The notes under the pieces were generated by a model. It worked only from the letters and a program-made list of their open reading frames with translations. It had not been told where the DNA came from and did no database searches. The translations under genes and the position numbers were made by a program. DNA of 64,000 nucleotides. Origin: Devosia faecipullorum (GTDB taxonomy: Bacteria; Pseudomonadota; Alphaproteobacteria; Rhizobiales; Devosiaceae). Shown one piece after another: positions 1-8,772 of this stretch; positions within the stretch are counted from its first letter, which is position 1; the number at the start of each line of letters is the position of its first letter. Location: assembly GCF_015158295.1 (NCBI RefSeq), contig NZ_JACDXV010000003.1:124001-188000 (forward strand). The letters are read 5' to 3'.

Positions 1-684
1 GCCCATGGAAATGCCGGCGCCCACGGCCGCAGCCAGCCCGACCAGAAAGGTCTGGTGGGTGTCGCCGGTGGCGAAGGCGGCAGCAAAGACCGGGGCCAGA
101 GTGGAGACCGAGCCGTCCATCAGCCCGGCAAGACCGGGCTGCACATAGGTGAGGACGAATTGGCGATGAGACTGCGCCGCCTCCTCCTCCCGGCCTTCGG
201 GGCCCAGAACCTCGGCATCGATCTGATCGGCGCGTCGTGCATGGCCCTTTTCGGCGGCGGCCAGATCGCCCAGGAGCTTGCGGATGCCGGCATCGCTCAC
301 CTGGTCGGCGGCGGCGAGGTAGAAGCGATAGGCCCCCTCCTCCATTTCCCAGACCTGCTGGCGCGCCTGATCCAGTGTCAGGCTCTTTTGCAGCCAGAGC
401 GGCTTGTGCTCGAGAAAGCCGCGCACATGCTCACGGCGAATGGGCACCAGGCGCTGGCCGAAGCGGGCGACATACAGATCGAGCAGGCGGCGGCGATGCT
501 CGTCCTCCTCGGCGGCCATGCCCTCGAACAGGGCGGCGCTGCCCGGATAAAGCTCGCCCAGACGCGTCGCATATTCGGAATAGATGCGCCCATCCTCCTC
601 CTCGGCGGCAATGGCCAGGGAGAGGATTTCGCGCTCGGACAGGGTGGAGAAATCGCGGCGATTATCAGGCCAGAAACGGAACAT
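1..684 (-). CDS. mbfA: MbfA-type membrane-bound ferritin / VIT1 iron exporter (3' end cut by window edge)
   Basis: The reading frame is open from an ATG at 684 to the window edge, giving 228 residues without a stop. Residues ~18-165 form a ferritin-like (erythrin) four-helix domain with E-E-D and EEDEH motifs that fit a diiron site. From ~185 the sequence becomes hydrophobic and begins a VIT1-like membrane domain ([18 protein letters not shown]). Rubrerythrin-VIT1 fusions of this kind are MbfA, an inner-membrane iron exporter repressed by Irr at low iron in rhizobia. A GAGG ribosome-binding site precedes the start, and an ICE-like palindrome lies just upstream at 699-713. The remaining C-terminal membrane helices lie outside the window. 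Confidence 0.85.
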   Translation of the reverse strand, partial: MFRFWPDNRRDFSTLSEREILSLAIAAEEEDGRIYSEYATRLGELYPGSAALFEGMAAEEDEHRRRLLDLYVARFGQRLVPIRREHVRGFLEHKPLWLQKSLTLDQARQQVWEMEEGAYRFYLAAADQVSDAGIRKLLGDLAAAEKGHARRADQIDAEVLGPEGREEEAAQSHRQFVLTYVQPGLAGLMDGSVSTLAPVFAAAFATGDTHQTFLVGLAAAVGAGISMG

Positions 685-698
685 GACGCCCTCATAGA

Positions 699-713
699 TT
701 AGAACCATTCCAA
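699..713. promoter_or_regulatory. Putative Irr-binding ICE motif upstream of mbfA
   Basis: The sequence reads TTAGAA-CCA-TTCCAA. It matches the rhizobial iron-control element (TTAGAA-N3-TTCTAA) except for one base in the right arm. It sits 15 bp before the mbfA start, where a bound repressor would block initiation. A closer match precedes nfuA at 56965-56981. Confidence 0.6.
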
Positions 714-843
714 ATTATCGCTAAAACCATTTCTGGCTTGAAGCAATGGCTTTCTTGCGCTGCGACAATATGGGGACCGCGCGAGACGGGCATGATGGCT
801 TGAGAACAGGCCAGTGGCAGGCTATGCCAGCAAGGCGAGGACG

Positions 844-1233
844 ATGATGGCTCAGAACCAGCAGAGATTAATGCGCGAAACCGGCGCGGCTTTGGCCGTG
901 CTCGCGCTTTACCTGCTGACGCTGCTCCTGCCGCTGCATCAGGCGTCCGGCCTGCAACGCGACCTCAATGCCATCGGCTATTCGACGCTCAGCGCCTGGT
1001 CCCTGTGCGGCGACATGAGTGAAAATGGCGAGGACGAGCCGCTTCCGGCAGCGCTGACATGCCCGGCCATGTCCATCGCCAAGCAATCGCTGATCCCGGC
1101 CTTGCCGCCGGCCCTGCGCATCGCGCCGCCGATCCGGTCCGGCGTGTTCCGTCCGGCGTTCGATTTCCACACAGCCGGTCCCGGCCTGCCGCCGCATATC
1201 GGACAATCGCGCGCACCACCCGTCACGGCCTGA
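844..1233 (+). CDS. Small DUF2946-like membrane-anchored protein
   Basis: A 129-residue protein with one hydrophobic segment (residues ~14-33) and two cysteines further on (C55 and about C73) in a polar, proline-rich remainder. The organisation resembles DUF2946 proteins, which often sit beside copper-handling genes. That assignment rests on the pattern and on the downstream DUF1775-PCuAC gene, not on a strong motif. The ATG at 844 has a GCGAGG ribosome-binding site close upstream. A GTG at 814 would add ten residues but has no good site. The spacing to the next gene (54 bp) suggests co-transcription. Confidence 0.6.
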   Translation: MMAQNQQRLMRETGAALAVLALYLLTLLLPLHQASGLQRDLNAIGYSTLSAWSLCGDMSENGEDEPLPAALTCPAMSIAKQSLIPALPPALRIAPPIRSGVFRPAFDFHTAGPGLPPHIGQSRAPPVTA

Positions 1234-1287
1234 ACTCATCAATGGCGGCCTGCCGCCCGATCAGACCTTTTGACTGGAGATCATCAC

Positions 1288-2256
1288 ATGATCCGTTCTG
1301 TTACCGGTGCGGCGCTGACCGCGACCCTGCTTGCCGCCTTGTCGGCCCCCGCAATGGCCCATTCGAGCTTTTTGGTGCAGGAGGCCGAAATCGGCGCGTC
1401 CTTCCGGGCGGCACTGCGCGTGCCCCATGGCTGCGGCGCGGAGGCCACCCACACGATCCGCATCCAGATTCCCGAAGGGTTCTATGCGGTCAAGCCGATG
1501 CCCAAGGCCGGCTGGACGCTCGAGACCCTGACCGGCCCCTATCAGCATATTTATCGCAATCATGGCGAAGAGGTGAGCCAGGGCGTCACCGAAATCATCT
1601 GGTCGGGCGGCGATCTGGCCAGCGATTTCTACGATGAATTCGTCTTTGTCGGCACCTTTGCCGATCGGCTGGAGCCGGGCGACATGTATTTCCCGGCCAT
1701 CCAGGAATGCGCCAATGGCCAGGAGGCCTGGACCGATATCGGCGGCAATGGCGAGATGCCGGCGCCGAAAGTGCGGCTGGTCGCGGGCGCACAACACGCT
1801 CATGATGACCATCACCAAGACGCGCCCACGAACGCCGTCACCGTCGGCGACATCGCCATTTCCGGGGCCTTCACCCGCGCCACCCTGCCCAATGCGCCGG
1901 TGGCCGGCGGCTTCCTGACACTGACCAATAATGGCAGCGCGGACGACGTGCTGGTCTCGGCCAGTTCGGACGTGGCCAAGGAGACCCAGATCCATGAAAT
2001 GGCCATGGACGGCAATGTGATGAAGATGCGCCAGCTGACGGACGGGGTAGTATTGCCAGCGGGCGAAAGCGTCACGCTCAAGCCGGGCGGCTTCCACATC
2101 ATGTTCATGGGCCTCAAGGCGCCGCTGGTGGAGGGCGAGAGCGTCGAGGTGACGCTCAACTTCGCCAAGGCCGGGCCCGTCGCGGTCAGCCTGGCCGTGG
2201 GCAGCGCAGCCGCCGCCGCGCCGGCCGAGGATCATTCCGGCCATATGATGAAGTGA
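1288..2256 (+). CDS. DUF1775 (YcnI-like) - PCuAC copper chaperone fusion, periplasmic
   Basis: The 322-residue protein starts with a Sec signal peptide ending at APAMA, so the mature chain begins with His. Residues ~25-165 are a YcnI/DUF1775 domain, whose family binds Cu(II) through that N-terminal His. After an H/D-rich linker (HAHDDHHQD), residues ~190-300 form a PCuAC domain with the metal-binding pattern H-E-M, M..M, then HIMFMGL. The C-terminus is another His/Met cluster (DHSGHMMK). PCuAC proteins deliver copper to cytochrome oxidase. The fusion suggests copper capture and handover by one polypeptide. The ATG at 1288 has a GGAG site; the upstream in-frame TTG is rejected. Confidence 0.88.
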   Translation: MIRSVTGAALTATLLAALSAPAMAHSSFLVQEAEIGASFRAALRVPHGCGAEATHTIRIQIPEGFYAVKPMPKAGWTLETLTGPYQHIYRNHGEEVSQGVTEIIWSGGDLASDFYDEFVFVGTFADRLEPGDMYFPAIQECANGQEAWTDIGGNGEMPAPKVRLVAGAQHAHDDHHQDAPTNAVTVGDIAISGAFTRATLPNAPVAGGFLTLTNNGSADDVLVSASSDVAKETQIHEMAMDGNVMKMRQLTDGVVLPAGESVTLKPGGFHIMFMGLKAPLVEGESVEVTLNFAKAGPVAVSLAVGSAAAAAPAEDHSGHMMK

Positions 2257-2281
2257 GCCCAACGCTCCCTGTATGAACCGA

Positions 2282-2307
2282 CCTTTCCCGGCCTGATCCG
2301 GGAAAGG
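2282..2307 (+). terminator. Hairpin after the DUF1775-PCuAC gene
   Basis: A perfect 10-bp stem (CCTTTCCCGG / CCGGGAAAGG) with a six-base loop lies 26 bp after the stop codon, between two convergent genes. There is no proper T tract, so it may slow transcription or stabilise the 3' end rather than act as a classic intrinsic terminator. Confidence 0.5.
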
Positions 2308-2324
2308 CCCTTCTCCCGTGCCGG

Positions 2325-2370
2325 GGATCGGCATGGAGGATTGCCGGGACAAGCCCGGCAATGGCGCAGG
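2325..2370. repeat. Dispersed palindromic intergenic repeat
   Basis: It contains TTGCCGGG-ACAAG-CCCGGCAA, an 8-bp perfect inverted repeat with the ACAAG loop common in REP-like units. It resembles the intergenic units at 51181-51262 and 59517-59601. It lies between convergent genes. Confidence 0.5.
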
Positions 2371-2389
2371 CGGGAGCCGAGTTTGGGCC

Positions 2390-3643
2390 TCAGGCGCCCA
2401 TGAACCGGCCCATGCGGAAGGGTTTCACATCGATGGCGGTGGCTTCGCCCGTCATCATCTGCGCCAGCAATTCGCCGGTTGCAGGGCCCAGGGTAAAGCC
2501 GTGATGGGCGTGGCCGATGCCGACATAAAGACCCTCATGCCGGGGTGCGGCAGAAATGATCGGCATCATGTCGGGCGTGCAGGGCCGCGCGCCCTTCCAG
2601 GGCTGCGGATCGAGCCGCTCGCCCAGCGGGAACAATTCGCGCGCCGCCTTTTCGGCCTTGCCGAGCTGGATCGGCGTCGGTTTGGCGTCGCGCATGGCAA
2701 ATTCCGCGCCGGTGGTGATGCGGATGCCGGCCGCCATCGGCGCCATGGCGTAGCCCACTTCGGGATCGAGCAGGAGGTGATTGAGCACCACGCCCTCTGG
2801 CGCGCGATAATGCATGTGATAGCCGCGCTTGACGAAGAGCGGCAGGCGATAGCCCAGGGGCTCCAGCATGTCGGGGGCCCAGGGGCCGAGCGCGATCACC
2901 GCCTGATGGGCCCGCAGCATCTGGCCATCGACCGTGACGCTCCAGCCCTTGTCCTGCTGGCCGAGGGCGCTGGCGGCGCCGCGCACGAATGATCCGCCCA
3001 GTTTCTCGAACAGGTCGAAATAGGCGCTGACCAGCGCGCCGGGATCGCGCACCGTCCAGGGATCGGTCCAGTGAATGGCGCCGGCCAGGCCACCGATGAG
3101 ATTCGGTTCGACCGCCTTGAGGCTATCCCAATCCAGCAGTTTGAAGCCGATGCCGAACTGGACATGGTCGGCCTCGGCCTTGACCACTTCCTGGTCCAGC
3201 TTGGCCGCGCTGCGGAAAGCGAGATGCCAGCCATAGCGGGAAATCAGCTTTTCAGCCTCGGGGCCGGAAGCCTTGATCAAATCGTCATGGGTAAGGATCG
3301 AACGCCCGATCAGGGGCGCGTAGGATTGGACCACTTTGCGGTAGTGGTCGGGGGAGGATTCCCACCAATAGCGCAAGAGCGGCGGCGCCAGCTTGGGCAG
3401 GGCCAGCGGCTCATAGCGCGCCGCGGTGGAGAGATGCAGCCCGACCTGCAGCAGTGTCTGCAGATCGCGCGGGAAGGCATGGGGCCGCACCCCTTCGCGC
3501 TGGATGATGCCGGCATTGCCAAAGGAGGTTTCGCGGCCCGGCGCATTCTTGTCCACCAGCGTCACGCTGCGGCCGCGCCGCAACAGGTGAATGCCGGTGG
3601 CAATGCCGACAATGCCCGCGCCCAGAATAATCACGTCGTCCAT
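2390..3643 (-). CDS. FAD-dependent D-amino-acid dehydrogenase family oxidoreductase (DadA-like)
   Basis: A 417-residue flavoprotein. The N-terminus carries the Rossmann dinucleotide motif GAGIVG (residues ~8-13), followed by an acidic residue at the end of strand 2 (TLVDKN). The C-terminus has the second FAD contact region (GLYVGIGHAHHGFTLGPATG). These are hallmarks of the DAO/DadA family, which oxidises D-amino acids or related amines and passes electrons to the respiratory chain. Substrate cannot be predicted. The ATG at 3643 follows a GGGGGG stretch; the in-frame extension to 3664 is not supported. The gene is monocistronic and convergent with the copper genes. Confidence 0.85.
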   Translation of the reverse strand: MDDVIILGAGIVGIATGIHLLRRGRSVTLVDKNAPGRETSFGNAGIIQREGVRPHAFPRDLQTLLQVGLHLSTAARYEPLALPKLAPPLLRYWWESSPDHYRKVVQSYAPLIGRSILTHDDLIKASGPEAEKLISRYGWHLAFRSAAKLDQEVVKAEADHVQFGIGFKLLDWDSLKAVEPNLIGGLAGAIHWTDPWTVRDPGALVSAYFDLFEKLGGSFVRGAASALGQQDKGWSVTVDGQMLRAHQAVIALGPWAPDMLEPLGYRLPLFVKRGYHMHYRAPEGVVLNHLLLDPEVGYAMAPMAAGIRITTGAEFAMRDAKPTPIQLGKAEKAARELFPLGERLDPQPWKGARPCTPDMMPIISAAPRHEGLYVGIGHAHHGFTLGPATGELLAQMMTGEATAIDVKPFRMGRFMGA

Positions 3644-3786
3644 GAACACCCCCCGAAAACGCAATGATGCTAGCAGAGCATAGACAGAAAGTTGCGTCTA
3701 TCGCGCAGAACATGCCCCGATAGGCGCAATGATTGAAGCGCCGTTTACGCAAATTGCGCAATTTCCTCCCGCTGTCACGTCACCCC

Positions 3787-4704
3787 CTATTCGCAGATCC
3801 GCGCTGTGCAGGCCTGGCCATGGCAAGCCAGATCGAGATGGAAATGATCGGAATGGTCCGCATTGGCGTCTGGGCCCAGCACGGTGGTAAAGCGCGCGCA
3901 GGCCGCACCATGGGCCTGGCGCAGCAAAAGAGCTTCCGGCGTCGCGGCGGGCAACCAATCGTTTTCGACGGCAATGGTCTGTCCATTGTCGAGCGTGAAG
4001 CCGCTGAGGTCCAGTGCATTGGCGAAACCGTGTTCGGACATGAAGCCGTTGCCCTCGCCAACGCGGTTGCGGCACATCGTCGAGGTGCCGGCTTCGAGCC
4101 GGAGAAGGGCATGGTCGAGCCGAGCCCCGGCATAGGCATCGACCTCACCCACCCAATCGGCGAGCGCCCCGGCCATGGCGCAATTGGTGGTGATGGGCGA
4201 AGAGAGGGCAATTTCCCGGCCATTCGCCCTGATGGCGGTGAGCAGCAAAGGCGAGCGTTCGCCGCAGCGCCCCTCGACCAGAGGCGGCAGCATCTCGCCG
4301 ATCACCGCCCCGCTCAACAGCGCCGGACAGGCGGTTTGGTAGAGGCGGTCGGGCGGGGCGGCAGCGGCGGCCTGATCGGGGCCGGCTTTTTCCGGCAGCG
4401 GCGCGCTGACGGGCGCAGCGGGTTCCCGCTCGGTGCTCTCGTTACTTGCCTCGGGGCGGGGGCGGGGCAAAGGCGGCATTGCGACGCCCGTCCGGGGTGC
4501 GGCCTGCTCTCCGTCCCGCACCATCGGCCTTTGGTCGGGTGGCGTGGGATCGGAGGGGCGGATGGGTGGCGGCGCTGGCTGGGGCGCGCTGCGCCCCGGC
4601 GCCAGATCTTCGACCAATTGCTGTAGCGGGCCCAAAATATCCTGGGCGGCCAGCGGCGCGGCGGCAAGCAAGGGGACAGCAAAAGCGAGGCGGAGGAGGC
4701 GCAT
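3787..4704 (-). CDS. Extensin-family secreted protein (extensin-like C-terminal domain)
   Basis: The 305-residue protein has a signal peptide (cleavage after APLAAQ or close by) and a proline-rich linker (residues ~30-115). The C-terminal domain is typical of bacterial extensin-like proteins (PF06904). Visible marks are the cysteines at the domain start (QTACPALLSG, EGRCGE), MCRNR, SEHGFANALD and a terminal HSDHFHLDLACHG. The conserved His/Asp set resembles M15-type peptidases, so a role in cell-wall turnover is possible but unproven. It is divergent from the next gene, with 166 bp between starts. Confidence 0.82.
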   Translation of the reverse strand: MRLLRLAFAVPLLAAAPLAAQDILGPLQQLVEDLAPGRSAPQPAPPPIRPSDPTPPDQRPMVRDGEQAAPRTGVAMPPLPRPRPEASNESTEREPAAPVSAPLPEKAGPDQAAAAAPPDRLYQTACPALLSGAVIGEMLPPLVEGRCGERSPLLLTAIRANGREIALSSPITTNCAMAGALADWVGEVDAYAGARLDHALLRLEAGTSTMCRNRVGEGNGFMSEHGFANALDLSGFTLDNGQTIAVENDWLPAATPEALLLRQAHGAACARFTTVLGPDANADHSDHFHLDLACHGQACTARICE

Positions 4705-4870
4705 GAGGGAGGCAACGCGCGATCATGCGACCGCGTTGCAAAGGCAGTATCAGGCTCGGGCGCTCGCTGACCGGCTGCGATCAGGTCCGGCCGACAAGAG
4801 GCGCCAAGGGTTGACAAATGTCCGCTCCTGCTATGGGTCACATTCCATCCCGACCTGCCGCGATCTTTTC

Positions 4871-6067
4871 ATGCATAATGTTTTCAGCGCCCTGCTCCTC
4901 CTTGCCCTGATCGCCGGCATCGTGCCGCCGGGCGCCGCCGCCTATTCAGGCGCCTATGTTTCCATGGGCATTGCGGCGATCGGTCTGGTCGCACTGGGCA
5001 GGCCGGACCGTGCGGTGCTGCACCATCCCATGGCCCTCGCCATTCTCGGCGCCATTGTCCTGCTCGGCGCGACCATTCCCTTCGTCTATCGGGGCGAAGC
5101 CGACCTCATGGCCCCGGTCTTCGTGCTGCCCATGCTGACGGCAATCGGGCTCGGCATGATCGGAAAACGCGCCGGGTATGTTCCGGGGCCGGTCCTATTC
5201 GCCCTTATCTGCCTCATCGCCGTGTCCATCGCATTGGCCGGCGGCGCCTATGAAGCCTTCGTGCTGCAAATGGGCCGGGTGGGGCTGGGCAATAATCCCA
5301 TCCATTATGGGTCGCTGGCGGCGATGGTGGGAGGCCTGTCGGTAATCGGTGTCGTCGCCACGACCTCGCCCTGGCGCTATATTTTCGTCATCGGTCCGAT
5401 CCTCGGCGTCGCTGCAACGGCGCTATCGGGATCGAGGGGGCCCCTGGCCGGCGCGCTCGCCATGGCCGGGATCGCAATGCTTTATCTCTTGATCGGAGGC
5501 TGGCGGGATCGGGTGCTGCGCTTTTCGATCCTCGGTGCCTTGCTCGCCGGCGCCGTTGTCTTGCTCGTCGTCATGTCGGAAGGCAGCGACCGGGTCAGCG
5601 GCTTGCTGAACGCCATGGATATTTTCCGCTTCACCGGCGGCTCGGACGACATTCGCGCCGCACTGTTCGCCTCCGCGCTCCATGCATTGAAAAGCTCCCC
5701 GGTTTTCGGGCTCGGCTTTGGGCAATTGATGGATACGGCCCGGGCCTTGTATCCGGATTTTGCCCAAGTGCATCAATTGGAAAACCTCCACGCCGACTGG
5801 GCCAATTTTGCCGCCATGGCCGGGGGCATCGGCCTCTTCGCCTGGCTGTTATTGCTGCTGGCGCCGCTCACCCTGCTGCTCGACGAAACAGCGCGCGCCG
5901 ACCAGCCTATCGCCCTGGGGGCACTGATCCTCGTCACCGGGCAGGCGACGCTCGGGGTCAGCAATGCAATGTTCGGGGTCGTGCCGCAGACTATGCTCTA
6001 TGCGGTGGCGCTGGGCTATCTGTTCGCGCGGGCGCGGCGGCTCAGCGACAGGGCGGCGACCCGCTAG
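4871..6067 (+). CDS. O-antigen ligase / Wzy-family polytopic membrane protein
   Basis: A 398-residue protein with about ten hydrophobic helices. The central conserved stretch (GSRGPLAGALAM) and a large periplasmic loop with SSPVFGLGFG, followed by LHADWANFAA, match the O-antigen ligase/polymerase (Wzy_C) family, which joins or polymerises surface glycans. No other glycan biosynthesis gene is nearby, so the substrate is unknown. The start at 4871 begins directly with a membrane helix. The open frame back to 4433 is antisense to the extensin gene and is rejected. Confidence 0.75.
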   Translation: MHNVFSALLLLALIAGIVPPGAAAYSGAYVSMGIAAIGLVALGRPDRAVLHHPMALAILGAIVLLGATIPFVYRGEADLMAPVFVLPMLTAIGLGMIGKRAGYVPGPVLFALICLIAVSIALAGGAYEAFVLQMGRVGLGNNPIHYGSLAAMVGGLSVIGVVATTSPWRYIFVIGPILGVAATALSGSRGPLAGALAMAGIAMLYLLIGGWRDRVLRFSILGALLAGAVVLLVVMSEGSDRVSGLLNAMDIFRFTGGSDDIRAALFASALHALKSSPVFGLGFGQLMDTARALYPDFAQVHQLENLHADWANFAAMAGGIGLFAWLLLLLAPLTLLLDETARADQPIALGALILVTGQATLGVSNAMFGVVPQTMLYAVALGYLFARARRLSDRAATR

Positions 6068-6110
6068 ACCATCCCCGCGCGGGCCCGCCAGACTATCTGA
6101 CATTCTTTTG

Positions 6111-6127
6111 TTGCAAATGATTGTCAA
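6111..6127. promoter_or_regulatory. Fur/Mur-like palindrome in the sit promoter
   Basis: The 17-mer TTGCAAATGATTGTCAA is an imperfect palindrome (TTG..AAT-N-ATT..CAA) 38 bp upstream of the sitA start. Its position and AT-rich symmetry fit a Fur-family operator; in Hyphomicrobiales the sit genes are classically controlled by the manganese regulator Mur. The assignment is by pattern only. Confidence 0.5.
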
Positions 6128-6164
6128 TAGCACTAACACTCCAATCTTCCCATTGGAGCTTTTC

Positions 6165-7055
6165 ATGCGCCGCCGCTTCGTTTCCGCCCTGCTTCTCTCC
6201 GTCGCCTTGTGCGCCACCCTACCCGTCATGGCAGCGGAGCGGATCAAGGCGGTGACCTCCTTCACCATTCTGGCGGATATGGCGCGCAATGTGGCGGGCG
6301 ACGCCGCCGAGGTGGTCTCCATCACCAAGCCCGATGCCGAAATTCACAATTACCAGCCGACGCCGGGCGATCTGCTGGCGGCGCAGGACGCTGATCTCAT
6401 CTTGTGGAACGGACTCAATCTCGAACAATGGTTCGGCCAATTCCTCGACAGCCTGCCCGATGTGCCCGACGCTGTGCTCACAACGGGCATCACGCCCATC
6501 GGCATCGGTGAGGGGCCCTATGAGGGCAAACCCAATCCCCATGCCTGGATGTCGCCCAGCGACGCCCTCACCTATGTCGACAATATCCGCGCCGCCTTTG
6601 CCGCTATCGATCCAGCCAATGCCGAAATCTACGCCGCCAATGCCGCCGCCTATTCGGCCGAGATCGCCGCGACCGTCGCTCCGATCCACGCGGCGCTGGC
6701 CGCCATTCCCGAAGATCGGCGCTGGCTGGTGACCTCGGAGGGGGCCTTTTCCTACCTGGCCCGCGATTTCGGGCTCAAGGAACTTTATCTCTGGCCGATC
6801 AATGCCGACCAGCAGGGCACGCCGCGCCAGGTGCGACAGGTGATCGACGCGGTGCGCGAGCACAGGATCGGGGTGATCTTTTCCGAATCCACCATTTCCC
6901 CCAAGCCGGCCGAACAGGTGGCCCGCGAAACCGGCATCAATTATGGCGGCGTTCTCTATGTGGATTCGCTGTCCGGCCCCGAAGGGCCGGTGCCGAGCTA
7001 TCTCGACCTGCTCCGGGTTACCACCAGCACCATTGTCGCAGGATTGACCGAGTGA
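6165..7055 (+). CDS. sitA: Mn/Fe ABC transporter periplasmic binding protein SitA
   Basis: A 296-residue cluster A-I (ZnuA/MntC/SitA) solute-binding protein with a signal peptide ending near VMAAE. Metal ligands expected for the family are visible: His in the EIHNYQPTPGD loop, His in NPHAWMSP, Glu in TSEGAFSYLA and an Asp near the C-terminus. There is no His-rich loop of the ZnuA type, and the motif LYLWPINADQQGTPRQV is characteristic of SitA. Manganese and/or ferrous iron are therefore the likely substrates. It is first in a four-gene operon, with the next gene overlapping by 4 bp. Confidence 0.9.
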   Translation: MRRRFVSALLLSVALCATLPVMAAERIKAVTSFTILADMARNVAGDAAEVVSITKPDAEIHNYQPTPGDLLAAQDADLILWNGLNLEQWFGQFLDSLPDVPDAVLTTGITPIGIGEGPYEGKPNPHAWMSPSDALTYVDNIRAAFAAIDPANAEIYAANAAAYSAEIAATVAPIHAALAAIPEDRRWLVTSEGAFSYLARDFGLKELYLWPINADQQGTPRQVRQVIDAVREHRIGVIFSESTISPKPAEQVARETGINYGGVLYVDSLSGPEGPVPSYLDLLRVTTSTIVAGLTE

Positions 7056-7924
7056 ACCAGCTCCGCCCCGGCATCGAGGTCAACGACATTACCGTGGCCT
7101 ATCGCAATGGCACCACGGCGCTCAAAAAGGCCAGCTTTTCTTCCCCACGCGGCTCGATCACCGCGCTGGTCGGCGTCAATGGCGCCGGCAAATCCACCCT
7201 TTTCAAAGCCATTATGGGCTTCGTGCCGCTGGTCTCGGGCGCGATTTCCATTCTCGGGCAGGAGGGCAAAAAGGCGCAAAGGCGGAACCTCGTCGCCTAT
7301 GTGCCGCAAGCGGAGGAAGTGGATTGGAATTTCCCCGTCCTCGTCGAGGACGTGGTGATGATGGGCCGGTTCGGGCATATGAACATGCTGCGCATGCCCC
7401 GCCCCATCGACCGGGAAAAGGTCGCGGCGGCGCTGGCGCGGGTCAGCATGAGCGAATTTGCCCGCCGCCAGATCGGGGAATTGTCCGGTGGCCAGCGCAA
7501 GCGCGTCTTCCTGGCCCGGGCGCTGGCGCAGGAGGGCGAAGTGATCCTCCTCGACGAGCCCTTTACCGGCGTCGACGTCAAGACCGAGGAGGCCATCATC
7601 GCCCTGCTGCGCGCGCTGCGCGACGAGGGCAAGGTCATTTTGGTCTCCACCCACAATCTGGGCTCGGTGCCCGAATTCTGCGACCGCACCGTTCTGGTCA
7701 AGGGCACGGTGCTGGCCCAGGGCCCGACCGATCAGGTGTTTACCCGCGACCGGCTGGAAGAGGCCTTTGGCGGGACATTGCGCCATTTCGTGCTCTCCGG
7801 CTCCGGCCTGCACGACGATGACGATCCTCGTCGCCTGTCGGTCTTGAGCGACGACGAGCGCCCGCTGGTGCTCTATGGCGAAAAAGGCCGACAGATTCAC
7901 CAGCAATCGGGCGAAGACACATGA
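7052..7924 (+). CDS. sitB: Mn/Fe ABC transporter ATP-binding protein SitB
   Basis: A 290-residue ABC ATPase. Walker A is GVNGAGKST (residues ~44-52), the signature is LSGGQRKRVFLARAL and Walker B is VILLDEPFTGVD. The H-loop histidine is in STHNLGS. The GTG start at 7052 overlaps the sitA stop in a GTGA arrangement, indicating translational coupling. The C-terminal ~35 residues are acidic and variable, as in other SitB/MntB proteins. It energises uptake through SitC and SitD. Confidence 0.9.
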   Translation: MNQLRPGIEVNDITVAYRNGTTALKKASFSSPRGSITALVGVNGAGKSTLFKAIMGFVPLVSGAISILGQEGKKAQRRNLVAYVPQAEEVDWNFPVLVEDVVMMGRFGHMNMLRMPRPIDREKVAAALARVSMSEFARRQIGELSGGQRKRVFLARALAQEGEVILLDEPFTGVDVKTEEAIIALLRALRDEGKVILVSTHNLGSVPEFCDRTVLVKGTVLAQGPTDQVFTRDRLEEAFGGTLRHFVLSGSGLHDDDDPRRLSVLSDDERPLVLYGEKGRQIHQQSGEDT

Positions 7925-8772
7925 TCGCGCTGCTGCTCGAGCCCTTTTCCTATACCTATATGATCAATGCCATCTGGGTGTCGGCGCTGGTGGGCGGGGT
8001 CTGCGCTTTTCTCTCGGCCTATCTCATGCTCAAGGGCTGGTCGCTGATCGGGGACGCGCTTTCCCATGCCATCGTGCCCGGCGTGGCCGGCGCCTATATG
8101 CTGGGCCTGCCCTTTTCGCTCGGCGCCTTTCTCTCGGGCGGACTGGCGGCCGGGGCCATGCTGTTCCTCTCCCAGCGCACCAGATTGCGCGAAGATGCGG
8201 TGATCGGGCTGATTTTCACCAGCTTTTTCGGGCTGGGCCTGTTCATGGTGTCGCTGTCGCCCGTGCCGATCAATGTCCAGACCATCGTTCTGGGCAATAT
8301 CCTGGCCATCGCCCCCGAGGACATCGTGCAATTGGTGCTGATCTCGGTGGTGACGCTGGGCATCATGCTGGTGATCTGGAAAGATCTGATGGTCACCTTC
8401 TTCGATGAGAGCCATGCCCGCTCCATCGGCATTCGCACCACAGCCCTCAGGATCGTGTTTTTCACCCTGCTCGCCGCCGCCACCGTCGCCGCCATGCAGA
8501 CCGTAGGCGCTTTTCTCGTCATCGCCATGGTGGTGACGCCGGGCGCTACGGCCTATCTTTTGACCGACCGCTTCCCGCGCCTCATCCTCATCGCCATCGC
8601 GCTGGGCGTTCTTTGCTCGGCCATTGGCGCCTATCTCAGCTTTTTCCTCGACGGGGCCACCGGCGGCGTCATCGTCGTGCTGCAAACGCTGGTATTTCTC
8701 GCCGCCTTCTGCTTTGCCCCGCGCCATGGCTGGCTCGCCGCCCGCCGCCGCATCGCCGAGGAGACGCGCTGA
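7921..8772 (+). CDS. sitC: Mn/Fe ABC transporter permease SitC
   Basis: A 283-residue ABC-3 family integral membrane protein with about eight hydrophobic helices. Family motifs include LKGWSLIGDALSHAIVPGVA near the N-terminus and the cytoplasmic loop DESHARSIGIRTTALR that contacts the ATPase. The ATG at 7921 overlaps the sitB stop (ATGA). It pairs with SitD to form the membrane channel. Confidence 0.9.
   Translation: MIALLLEPFSYTYMINAIWVSALVGGVCAFLSAYLMLKGWSLIGDALSHAIVPGVAGAYMLGLPFSLGAFLSGGLAAGAMLFLSQRTRLREDAVIGLIFTSFFGLGLFMVSLSPVPINVQTIVLGNILAIAPEDIVQLVLISVVTLGIMLVIWKDLMVTFFDESHARSIGIRTTALRIVFFTLLAAATVAAMQTVGAFLVIAMVVTPGATAYLLTDRFPRLILIAIALGVLCSAIGAYLSFFLDGATGGVIVVLQTLVFLAAFCFAPRHGWLAARRRIAEETR

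Noticed and set aside
4433-4870. N-terminal extension of the O-antigen-ligase-like protein
   Set aside because: It is antisense to the extensin gene and adds a non-membrane, low-complexity stretch before an ideal membrane-helix start.
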